This document shows positions 33,045 through 42,356 of a stretch of 64,000 nucleotides of DNA, one piece after another. A program made the position numbers and the translations under genes. The stretch's first letter is position 1. Each line of letters begins with the position of its first letter. This stretch comes from Liquidambar formosana (lineage: Eukaryota > Streptophyta > Magnoliopsida > Saxifragales > Altingiaceae): NCBI GenBank assembly GCA_039720395.1, contig CM077832.1:31431316-31495315 (forward strand), read 5' to 3'. The notes beneath the pieces were generated by a model. The model worked only from the letters and a program-made list of their open reading frames with translations, was not told where the DNA came from and did no database searches.

Positions 33045-34080
33045 AGTCTCAATAAGGTTTTCTAGTATTCTCACTTGGAATATAGTAATTGGAGTCTTAA
33101 TAAGGTTTTCTAGTAGTCTCACTTGGAATAAGATTACTACAACCTAGTTATGGGCATTCTTATCTTACCTCTTAATTAGATTTATGTTCTGTGATTCAAA
33201 AAATCAAATTATTGTTTTAACTCTATTAGCAATTCTTGCTTTCATAGAATCTGACCAAAATATGATTGCTATCTATATTTCTTTAACAGTCTACAGTTGA
33301 ATATTTAACAAGGGTCTCCTTTGGAACAGCACTAATTGCTTCAATGCCTAGACAAAAAGTCTACTAAAACTGGTGGAGCCGTGGAGGTGCCACGTAAGTT
33401 GGGAAATTATATAATTTTGTTTCAAGGAAATCATGGTTGCTGGAAATAGTATGCTTTTCCTTTAGAAAGTTGGTTATTTATTTACTCATCTAAACAATTT
33501 TCCTTTAAGATATTTATACCTTGACCATGATTACTGGAAAATAGTAAGCTCTTCCTTTAAATGAAATTCTTTCTGTATGATGCTTAATAGTTTAGAATTT
33601 AAAGATATTATGAGTGTGACCATATTTATGCTTACTATCAGTTTTGTTTATTCATTGTGTATGTGTCACTCATTGTGATTTTCACTTTTCTTTCTATTTA
33701 TAAGTAAGGTGATATCTATTGTTTCTAATTCCAACTTCAGGCATTTCTCAGACAATAATACTTCGACAACTCACCTGGTTAAATCCAACAAGGTATTTGC
33801 TTAGCTTTAAATGTTATATCTGAATATCTGTATAGTCTGCTTCTAAAATCATGATTACAAGGCTGCAGCTTCTAAAAATCTAGTCTTTGGCCTTTCAAAG
33901 TTGGCTATGTGAAGGAATTGTTGTCTAAATTGCAAGGCCGTGTGCAGCTTGATGAGAATGAATATCTTGATCCTACAAGGCCTTCTAAACCTACAAGACC
34001 TTCTAAATAATGATTGCAAGGCTGCAGCTTGATGAGAATGAATATCTTGATCCTAGGACTGCCTAAATTGCTCGTAGTTG
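33045..34080. repeat. Local duplications within the captured segment
   Basis: Three sets. ctcaataaggttttctagta-type blocks at 33048 and 33092. A block of about 90 bp (cttaattagatttatgttct through agcaattcttgctt) at about 33170-33250 and again at 34186-34258. A block with gcagcttgatgagaatgaat at 33945 and 34024. A peptide GYVKELLSKLQGRVQLDENE is legible at 33905-33964 but not recognised. Confidence 0.65.
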
Positions 34081-34289
34081 ATTTCTTACTAATAATATAT
34101 TCCTGTCTTCATGATTATTCACGTTGATTGGGATTTCTTTAAGTATATAACATAAGTGTGGTGTCCTCTATTCTTGTCTTACCTCTTAATTAGATTTATG
34201 TTCTGTGATTCAAAAATCAAATTATTATTTTAACTATGTTAGCAATTCTTGCTTCCGTAGAATTTGTCTTACCTCTAAATTGCTTGTAG

Positions 34290-34383
34290 TTTGGGGTTAT
34301 TGTGGACTATGCTCATACTCCTAATGCCTTATCTAGACTTCTTGATTCTGTAAGAGACCTTGGGCCAAGAAAGATTATCACTG
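34290..34383 (+). pseudogene. Captured exon of a MurE-like ligase gene
   Basis: The exon is bounded by ttgtag|tttgg and cactg|gtatgc. It reads FGVIVDYAHTPNALSRLLDS and RDLGPRKIIT. The D-Y-A-H-T-P motif followed by a leucine-rich helix and R-x-I-I-T is diagnostic for the Mur ligase central/C-terminal junction, and this version resembles plant plastid MurE, a component of the plastid transcription machinery. Only one exon is evident; neighbouring exon-like bits may belong to the same capture. Confidence 0.8.
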
Positions 34384-35640
34384 GTATGCTTCTTACATTT
34401 CCTTGCACTTTCTTTTCCTTCCTATTATTTCCATTCAGTAATAAGCTTCTTGCCACAAGTAAAGGAATGATAATTCGGAAAAACATGTATCAATAAGTAT
34501 AATCTTGTGTCTACTAAAATATTTATTGTCTGAAAATGATAGTAGTTAATGATCGAACTGAAATTTTAAAGCCTACAAATATTAAATGTGAATACATTGA
34601 GACTAAGACTGCTTAAATGATAGTACAGCTTCAGTTCGTTCAGTCTTTGAATATCGTCATTATTAGCTTTGTGATACTATTTGTAGTCTATGGCCGCGAG
34701 TCTCAATGCCTTTTCTATAGGTAGGATTATCTTGACGCACTGAGGGCATTGAAATCTTTTGACTTCTCAGAGGATCTTCTTTTTTATTGAGCTACCGGGA
34801 AAAGAAAAAAAGGGAGGGTGAATGTGGGTTCAAGCTATGAAAATACACTGCTAAGCTAATAAAGTAGATCATATAATTTTTATACAAAGCCCGTCAAAAG
34901 CAATAAACTCCACTCTATGGTTCTTTACAATCCCATCCTAGGCTGTTTTTAGTGGTCACCAATTAGTTTTAGTTTTTATACAGGTGTTTAGTTTTTATTC
35001 TTCATCTTTTGTTGGGTTTGTGTTGGGTTAGCTTTGATATATTTTTCAGCAGTTGGGTTTTTTGTTATGTTTTAGTGGGGTTTTTTGTGGGGCTGTTTTT
35101 ATTAGGAGTGGCTCTTTGTTGGGTGTACACATGCATGGAATATTGTATGTAATTATGTACTTGGAAGTAGGCTAAAAATGAGGATAAAGGCACCATTTTG
35201 TCATTTCAGTGGAACTTGTTACATGTTGGTTTTTTTTTTTTTTTTTATACACTAAGTCTAGGTTTGCAATGTTTTGCAGGAGTAGATGGTTGATGACTCA
35301 TCAGTTTTTTGGGTGATGGATGCATGCTCCAAGCTCGTCTTATTTTGTATCTTAGTTTTAGTTTTTTGGCTTTCTTTTGTTTTCACTTGAAAAGTTGCAT
35401 GTAATGATAACTAGAATGTTTAATGACATATATGTAATGGAATTTTAGATACTTTATTCAATGAATGGTGGTTAGGTGTTTGAAGTTTGAGATCAAATGA
35501 AACGTGATTAAGTGTTTAAAGTTTGAGATCAAATGAATTCTGGTTTTACATTTTTGATATAATGGTGTGTTTGGTCATTTTTTATATAAACAGAGAATAG
35601 GTACAAGAAACCATAAATGAAACTACAAATCAAAAAAAAA
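34384..35640. other. CACTA interior, no gene recognised
   Basis: AT-rich, with a TTTTGTTGGG-rich segment at 34960-35110 and a poly(T) run at 35230-35246. No supported coding region. Confidence 0.5.
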
Positions 35641-35649
35641 AAAAAGGAA

Positions 35650-36245
35650 AAGACAACGTTTACAAATTGTTTTCATAAAAATCTCGAAAAGCTAAGACAA
35701 CATTTGAGAAATGTTGTTGATGTGTCCACATACGACAACATTTTATAAATGTTATTAATGTGCTTAAGTAGTATCTAAAACAACATTTGTAACATGTTGT
35801 TAATGTATCAGATCTAAGACAACATTTGTGCAATGTTGTTAAAATCAATGCTAACTATCTACGACAATATTTGAAGACTTTTGTTAATGAAAAAGATCTA
35901 AGACAATAGTTTTGAAATGTTGTTACTGTCGCTAAGTTTAAGCTAACTATATTCAATCACATTTCTAAAATGTTGTTAATGTATGGGATTTAAGACAACG
36001 TTTTGGGAAATGTTGTTAATGTATGGGATTTATGACAACGTTTTGGGAAATGTTGTCCATAATGCCATCCCAACGTTTTCTCAACGTGGTAAGAGTATAG
36101 TGACAACGTTTTTTTTTCCCCTTTCAACAACATTTAAGAAACGTTGTAAAAGTCTCTCATCAACGACAACATGGGCGTTGACAACATTTGTAAAAATGTT
36201 GTGAAAAGTCTTTAACAATGTTTTAGGAATGTTGTTAAAGACAAT
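35650..36245. repeat. CACTA right subterminal repeats
   Basis: About eleven copies of a 45-60-bp unit containing acaacattt...aaatgttgttaatgt, partly inverted, with a perfect 38-bp tandem pair (tgggaaatgttgttaatgta through gacaacgttt) at 35985-36055. Confidence 0.85.
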
Positions 36246-36258
36246 TTCTGGTGTAGTA

Positions 36259-36730
36259 TGCATGGAAAGCTCCTATTAAATTTTGGATCACTAGTTGGTC
36301 TATTTACTCCTACATTTACCTATCGTATTTATTCAATGAATATCATACGTATTTGATTTTCGAATTATTGTTCTACATTAACTTCATGGGAAACAATCAT
36401 TATCTCAGCAAGTTCCTCACCCATCTCTTTCAACATGATGCGTATAATAATGGTGGTGACATCATTCAAGATGGCATTCTCTTTCCTGCCATAGTTATAT
36501 GGCTTCAAAATGTTGATGGAACCTGGCACGCACATCAAGAAATAGAATGGCTCATGTGGGATTGTCAGAAAGCACTCAGAACAGCAGAAACACTAAACTA
36601 CAATAAAGACCCTGATGCCTCTTATCTTCAAGAAGGACCCACAACCCCAGATATTTATCTTCAAAATATTTCCTAGGCCATTCCCAACCACCTAGAATCA
36701 CCTGACCCCTACCTCTTATTTGATTTTCAA
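36259..36730 (+). pseudogene. Copy B C-terminal polyprotein remnant after the CACTA
   Basis: It resumes the viral reading. The longest open piece, 36353-36676, includes NFMGNNHYLSKFLTHL, WHAHQEIEWLMWDCQKAL and QEGPTTPDIYLQNIS, then an acidic stretch near 36735-36765. The function of this C-terminal segment is not recognised. Confidence 0.6.
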
Positions 36731-36885
36731 AATTTTGATTCTAGAAGTGATGATGATGACTAGTACCAAGGCAGAGATGGATGGGACTAAAACCCTAAAG
36801 TCCCGAAAGTTTGTCCCGCAAGCATCTAAAGTCACTTTTGACAAATCCAGCCCCCGTGACCGACAAAATCAAGAAAAGCAACATT

Positions 36886-37085
36886 GCTACAGTAAAAGTA
36901 GTCACTATTCATTACTGTAGCAGTAAAATCATTTTCACTATAGACACCCATGCGTTCTGCCAAGCTACTTTTAATAAAGGAACCATGTAAAGATGTCCGG
37001 TTCAGTTCACAGTTCAAGTTCCTATTTGTAAATTAGTTTGTATTGTGTTTTGAAGTCCGAACTCTATAAAGGACTTGTTTACATT
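36886..37085 (+). promoter_or_regulatory. Copy B pregenomic promoter candidate
   Basis: A perfect 10-bp inverted repeat, gctacagtaa (36886-36895) and ttactgtagc (36912-36921), lies about 150 bp upstream of a TATA-like ctctataaagga at about 37067-37078. Its position downstream of the coding region matches the 35S-type promoter of caulimovirids. Function is inferred only. Confidence 0.45.
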
Positions 37086-37235
37086 TTCTAGAAGCACAAC
37101 CTGGGTAGTGTCCCATCCTTTCTTTTAGTTTTGTAATAGCCTTATGTCTAAAATATCTAATGTATTTTCTGGTTTGCTGATCTTCTTTACTCTCCTTTAT
37201 TTCTCTAAGGATTTTGTTGTGTTAGTTATGTTCAT

Positions 37236-37300
37236 TTATATATATATATATATATGGCCAATACAAAGGATACAACCCCAATGCAAACTTTAATTCGATC
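37236..37300. repeat. (TA)n tract plus half of the shared MITE
   Basis: A TA run at about 37238-37255 is followed by ggccaatacaaaggatacaa, matching the interior of the MITE at 20273-20450 (ccaatgcaagggatacaacc). The outer half of that MITE is missing here. Confidence 0.65.
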
Positions 37301-37365
37301 ATCACAAAGCTTTCAACATAATCCACACGCCTACCATTCTACTGACCCATGCCTCCCATCAATAC

Positions 37366-37376
37366 AATTATAAATT
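37366..37376 (+). promoter_or_regulatory. TATA box of gene 1
   Basis: caattataaat, about 75 bp upstream of the ATG at 37445, the same spacing as in genes 2 and 3. Confidence 0.5.
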
Positions 37377-37741
37377 AAACGAACCATAGCTCTCTCATCA
37401 TCACCCATGCATTGACATTCTCTCCTTTCCTATAGGGGAAAAAAATGACTTCTTTCTTTCCCAGTAGTTCTTTTGTATGTGTGCCTTGTTCAGCTCATTT
37501 TACACCAAACCATTGCCGGGGAAGCTGGGGATCCCACAGAGGGGTTCACCTCCCTGCCATTAGAAAAATCAAATTTTGACATCCAACGGCCCTACGACGT
37601 GCCTGTAAACCAGCGATATAGCTTTGTTAATGGAATTCGCAAATTGTGGGTGTTTTCCACAGACAAGCCTCACACCCCTACAAGCAAAACTGCGCCACGC
37701 ACTGAGATCCGTATACAAGTAAGCAATACAAAATACTGTAA

Positions 37742-37883
37742 GGGTACATTCGTTTGGTCGAAATCTAGAGGAATGGAATGAAATTTCAATGATGAGCATG
37801 CATGGCCAATTACTACTGAGCATAGCCGGTTACTACTGAAATTTCATTCCATTCTATTCCGATTTCGTCCAAACAAACAAGCC
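37742..37883. mobile_element. MITE in the intron of gene 1
   Basis: The inverted ends are attcgtttggtcgaaatc and gatttcgtccaaacaaac, then aatggaatgaaatttca on both arms read inward, around a short spacer containing two copies of a ggc/gaattactactgagcat-like motif. About 140 bp, no coding. Confidence 0.75.
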
Positions 37884-38069
37884 ATAAAGGTGCATGTTAT
37901 TAAAATAAATAACTAGTTAATTAACAAAAACAAGCAAAGCCTATAAGCAACTCTCTGAAAGAATTGCTTTCTAATCAAAAGTTTATATAAAACTTACATG
38001 CTAGGCCCAAAGAGAACCTCTACTAAAAATACAGAGACTATCCAACCAAAAGAAATTAAACATGAAACA

Positions 38070-38497
38070 TGGTTGTTTCTTCTCTTGCTTTGGTCTTGGA
38101 GTTCTCTTTGTTCCCGTGCTGTAGTGCTGGAGTTTTGTTGCTGCAACAGTGTGCTCCTTCTTTGTCAATTAGCTATTGTGTTGATTTTCTATGTCGGTGG
38201 TGCTTCGGTGGTAGTCCATTTTGTGTCTTTTGGCTGTTTGGGTGGTCTTAACAAGTAACTTTGTATAAATTTTTCTTGTTTTTTGTCTTGTAGCCATGAT
38301 GCTTGTTGTTTTGCCTGTGAGGTAGGTCTCGTTTTTTAGTTGTGGTGTTTGTTTGGTGGTGCCGTTGTGGGGTCTGCTCGAAGTTTTTTTTTTTTTTTTT
38401 GCCTTTGTGGGCGTGGGGTAGTTTTATTGCATTTAGTATTTTGTTCCTCCCTTATTTCTAATAATATTTTGGTTTGCCCATCCAACCAAAAAAAAAA
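38070..38497 (+). mobile_element. 5'-truncated LINE (3' UTR only) in the intron of gene 1
   Basis: G/T-rich sequence typical of plant L1 3' UTRs, ending in a poly(A) at 38488-38500. The flanking aaacatgaaaca at 38058-38069 and 38498-38509 is the TSD. Confidence 0.8.
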
Positions 38498-40078
38498 AAA
38501 CATGAAACAATAATTCCTATTTGCCTAGTACTAGAATTACTGATTTCTGTTGGGTCACTTCTGGGGTCATTCAAGGTGAAAACAAACTGCTGGGGCATTG
38601 TAAATTCTACAAAATCTTCTCTAAAGCTAGTAGCCTAGTAGTAATCTTCAGCTTTTATCAGTGTTTTCCACCTTGCTAATGATCGAATTGGTAGACCAAA
38701 TTAATTAAAAGCTAGAGTACCTAATTAATATTAAAGACCTGATTCTCTATGAAAGTTACCCTTTCCATGAATTTGGCTCCAATTAATAGTGCACTTACCT
38801 CATCTTTATTTACCTATTAGGGCTACGATTATTCTTCGGGTGTGTGGCAATTCGAAGGATATGGATATGTTCCAAAAGGGACATCTGGTGTGTGTGTCAT
38901 GCAGGTGTTTGGATCAAGCCCTCCTCACGCCACCACCCTAGTGCTTAGTGTCTACAATGGTTCACTGTCATCCTACAGGGATCCAGTCCTTGTCCCCAAC
39001 ATCTACAACAAGTGGTTCCGGTTAAACGTAATCCACGACGTGGACAGTTCGAAAGTGAAGGTTTTCATTAATGGAGTACTCAAGTTTCAGGCCGAGGGTC
39101 GTGGGGGTAGCTCTCATTACTTCAAATTTGGGGTTTATGCGCAAGATGACGATTCCCACTGCATGGAGTCACGTTGGAAAGGAATCAAAGTTCTGAAAAA
39201 AGAGTGATTGATTTAGAACCTCGTCTGCATGATGGAAAAAATCTGTTGAGGAAATGATGCAATACAATAAATGATTTGGCTCTTGCTCCTATTTTGACAA
39301 AATGTTTTCCTATTGGTGACTATGATCGATGAATAGTAGTAACATCTTGCTATGGCTCCATTGCAAGTTGATTTAGCATATAATGTGAGGGCATTAATTG
39401 GCACTGAAATTGTCTGAAAACACAAGTAATTGACGTATAAGTGAATTTTTTTTTATTTTTTTTTTTTAATAAACGAGTAGAAGCATCATAGAGAATCCTA
39501 GTATATATACCAACTAGAATATTGGCATACAAAAACTCTAAATCATGTGCTCATACTCGAAATTTATTGAAAGAAAATAAAAAAGAATACAATAGAGGAT
39601 AATGAGAAAAAATATATATGATCTTGCTGACTCATATCCAACTTAAAGCAAAAGCTACCAAATTAAAGCCTAAACCTACAATTGTAGTAGGCAAGCCGAA
39701 CATATCATGGCAGAAAATTGAAATATAAGTGGATTCTAAATACTACCATCATCACTAGTTTTTAAATCAAAAAGTAATGTGGCAAAAAAAAAAAAAAAAA
39801 ATTTGAGATAGAGTAATGTGTATGAATGTAGGCCTCTTCCACTCTAGAGGAGTAAAAGTATGAATAAGAAGGAAAAAAACAAAATATAAGAAGAAAGAAT
39901 GAAGAAATGAATGAACGAATGAGAAACTATATACCTAGTTTTTGGAGCATGCCACCTTCCATTTCTCATAATTATGTTTCCTAGCTCAGTTTGGTTCGAT
40001 TGGTTGACTCGTGTTTATTTAAATTTTTTTTTCTATATTCTTTTCTATTTTTCTAATCTCCCTCTCCCAAAATATGTG

Positions 40079-40432
40079 GATCTATTGTGCTAAAGTCTTG
40101 CGAAAAGCCTCGCACACAATATTGATAATGGATCCGATAATGTTTTTATATGAAAAGATTCAATCTTGCAATATAAGGGTCTATTTGAGAATTTTAAAAA
40201 TTGAATTAAAGTTGATCCATTGTGCTAAAGTCTTGTGAAAAGCCTCGCACACAATATTGATAATGGATCCAATAATGTTTTTATGTGAAAAGATTCAATC
40301 TTGCAATATAAGGGTCTATTTGAGAATTTTAAAAATTGATAATGGATCCGATAATGTTTTTATATAAAAAAAGATTTAATCTTGCAATATAAGGGTCTCT
40401 TTGAGAATTTTAAAAATTGAATTAAATTCGAT
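40079..40432. repeat. Tandem repeat, about 130-bp unit, 2.7 copies
   Basis: Units begin at 40079, 40214 and (truncated) 40337: gatc-attgtgctaaagtctt, aaaagcctcgcacacaatat, tgataatggatcc, aaaagattcaatcttgcaat, ataagggtctatttgagaat. The third unit lacks the first 45 bp. Copies are over 90% identical by eye. Confidence 0.92.
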
Positions 40433-40685
40433 CCACTCTTTAACTGTCATATGGTTTTTAAATAAATCAAATCACTGTTAATTTGAGGGGAAAAAAAAAT
40501 GTGTTTACCTATCGTTTTCAACAAAAAGTTGAGCAAACTAGCAGGATAAAAAAAACTTATCAAATAGTGCGAAATCAAACTAGTTAGACTTTTTTTCAAC
40601 TGACTAGGTTTTAGGTTTGCCAAATAGCTTCTAATAACTTTAAAATTGCAAAAACCACACAACAACAAAAAGAACAAGACGATTT

Positions 40686-40862
40686 ATGGCTAGAGCCCAC
40701 ATCAATGTGCATGCAACAAGGATCAATTTAGTCTTCATTCAAAAATCAAATGCTACAGTACATGTATTTTCCCAAATTTACGGCTAGAGCCTGCATCCTG
40801 GGGCAATAAGGATCAATCTAGTCTTCATTCAAAAATCAAATGTTACAGTACAAATATTTTCC
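40686..40862. repeat. Two-copy tandem repeat, about 103-bp spacing
   Basis: ggctagagcc, caaggatcaat-tagtcttcat and tcaaaaatcaaatg-tacagtaca occur at 40689-40765 and 40792-40853. Confidence 0.88.
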
Positions 40863-41689
40863 AAAAACAGAGATCTTCTAATTTAGGAATTGGAGATCCT
40901 AAAAGATCTCCAGCAAATCTGCTATTTTAGCAAACTAATCCTAAAATTAAGGATCAATCAAATCAAGCCAAAAGTAAATCCTTCTTGCATGCTTTTTTGT
41001 TTTTTTTTTTTTTTTGGAAATTGACAAAACAGTTGGTCAAAATAAAAGTAATTCTTAAAAAAGTGTTAAAACTCTCATATTTCTTTCAAAGTGGTAATAA
41101 TGAATTTTAGTTCCAAAAATAGGGGATTTAGGTTTAAATGTCCATTTTACCATTTTAGTAAAAAATTTTCTTTTTTTACCCTACCCAAATCCTATCAGAT
41201 TGTTATCCTTTCTCCTTATTAAATAAAGCTTAACTAATATTTCTCTATTTTATTTTTATTTTTTTGGTCATTGCTTATTGAAAAGCATGATTTAAATTTA
41301 ATCACATACCCAGCCACTAAAAAGAATAAAAATCTTTTCAAAAACAAATGTGTAGATTATTATTCTAGTTTTAAAATATATATATATATATGATCGGTTT
41401 TTTTGAATTATATTTTGAGACTTTTAAATTAGGAGAGAAGAAATGAGTTTAATGTGAGAAGGGTATTTTATTTACCCAAAAAAAGAAAAAATAGAAGGGT
41501 ATTTACGTAGGATAAAAAAATAAGGAGAGTAGAATGGTTATTATAAAATGGCATATGGTAGATCCCTTCTTTTTGGGATTAAATTTTATTACTATCATTT
41601 TAAAAGGAATAAGAGATATTTGATCCTTTATTTGGAATTACTTTTATTTTGACCCACCATTTGGTCATTCTCTCTTCTTTTTTTTGACA

Positions 41690-42356
41690 ATTTATAGAAT
41701 TTACCTTTATCCCTTAACCCTCAATGTCAACAAATGAGTATCAATGCTTATTTATAAACTTGAATTGATTTGGGGGGAATTTGATGTGCAAGGAAATTGT
41801 CAATCATGTCCTTCCATTTTGCTGCTGAACGCTCATGCTGCTGTTTTTAGTCAAGTTTGGAGTCTTGGTGGAGAAGGCTAGGGTTGATCTAGTGCGTTCT
41901 TTTCCCATGCTCTTAAGCGGAATCATCTCTAGCCATGTCATCGTTGAGTTGGAATTGGTTTATCTTCTTATTGTCTTGGTTTATATAGCTCTCTTGTGTA
42001 TTTGGGAAGTGCAGTGTGTTCTAATTAAACATTTTGTAATGTTTCCTCCCTAGTGCTTGTTAGGTGTTTGGTGTTTGGTTTGTGTGAGCTGTAGTCATAT
42101 TATGTGTTATCTTAGTAGGTGTTTAAGCTGGGTTATCTTTGATTTGGTGTTGGTCTAAGGGATTTGGTGTACTAAGAGTCTGTAACTCAATTAATTTAAT
42201 AAAATTCCTTTTTCCCATGAAAAAAAAAAAAAAGGGAAGAAGAAGAAGAAGAAGAAGAAAGAAAGAAAGAAAGAAAGAACTTGAATTTGAGATCGCTTAC
42301 TCGACTAGTGAGGAGAATACCTACTAGACTATCATGCTATCAGCCGTTGCAAGATG
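41690..42356 (-). mobile_element. SINE split by a LINE insertion
   Basis: The two halves of the SINE seen intact at 14582-14726 lie at 41690-41766 (tail side) and 42278-42356 (head with tagtctagtagg A box on the minus strand). Confidence 0.6.
41767..42277 (+). mobile_element. 5'-truncated LINE nested in a SINE, with purine microsatellite tail
   Basis: L1-type 3' UTR ending in poly(A) at 42219-42232, followed by (GAA)n and (GAAA)n at 42236-42277. The TSD aacttgaatt lies at 41757-41766 and 42278-42287. A shorter relative occurs at 47590-47918. Confidence 0.82.

Larger units (their letters stand above)
28300..36258. mobile_element. CACTA (En/Spm) element carrying host gene fragments
   Basis: It begins CACTACACCAAAAATGG at 28300 and ends, in reverse complement, with (T)ACTACACCAGAAATTG. 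Both continue into ttaacaac. Dense subterminal repeats of aacaacgttt-type motifs occupy about 480 bp at the left and 600 bp at the right, as is typical of CACTA elements. No transposase was found, so the element is non-autonomous. It contains exon sets of two unrelated host genes. The 3-bp TSD is not clear (atc/atg), and the last terminal base is mutated. The viral sequence on either side is one continuous gene split by the element. Confidence 0.85.
20461..37235 (+). mobile_element. Endogenous pararetrovirus-like copy B, split by two later insertions
   Basis: Plus-strand remains of a single large polyprotein in the order movement protein, coat/zinc knuckle, aspartic protease, reverse transcriptase, RNase H, with no integrase, as in petuvirus- or florendovirus-like Caulimoviridae. 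(TA)n tracts flank it (20449-20460 and 37236-37255). The viral sequence is interrupted by a LINE (26048-28171) and a CACTA element (about 28300-36258), so the pieces are 20461-26047, 28172-28299 and 36258-37235, about 6.7 kb in total. Stop codons and frameshifts occur in every domain. It is a fossil copy. Confidence 0.75.
37445..39207 (+). pseudogene. Citrate-binding-protein-like gene 1 (PL7 fold), start frame disrupted
   Basis: A two-exon gene: exon 1 37445-37718 (donor caa|gtaagc) and exon 2 38821-39207 (acceptor attag|ggc). It encodes a protein like Hevea citrate-binding protein: FDIQRPYDVPVNQRYSF, KLWVFSTDKPHTP and PRTEIRI in exon 1; GYDYSSGVWQFEGYGYVP, MQVFGSSPPHAT, WFRLNVIHDV and FKFGVYAQDD in exon 2. 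Relative to genes 2 and 3, the segment after the ATG at 37445 is 10 nt longer, so the start codon and signal-peptide frame do not connect to the mature-protein frame (which is open from 37473). Unless another start is used, it would not be secreted. The intron holds a MITE and a LINE. Confidence 0.75.
39208..41689. other. Intergenic between CBP1 and the SINE/LINE, with two tandem repeats
   Basis: No gene seen. AT-rich, with T- and A-runs (39445-39467, 40990-41016). The tandem repeats are listed separately. Confidence 0.6.

Noticed and set aside
28297..36261. A clean 3-bp TSD for the CACTA element
   Set aside because: Flanking triplets do not match exactly (tat/tgc or atc/atg depending on the chosen end), so no TSD is claimed.
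38069..38258. ORFs with hydrophobic, cysteine-rich products
   Set aside because: They lie in the G/T-rich 3' UTR of a truncated LINE.
41835..42053. 72-codon ORF beginning MLLFLVKFG
   Set aside because: Located within a LINE 3' UTR; its duplicate at 47.6 kb does not keep the frame.
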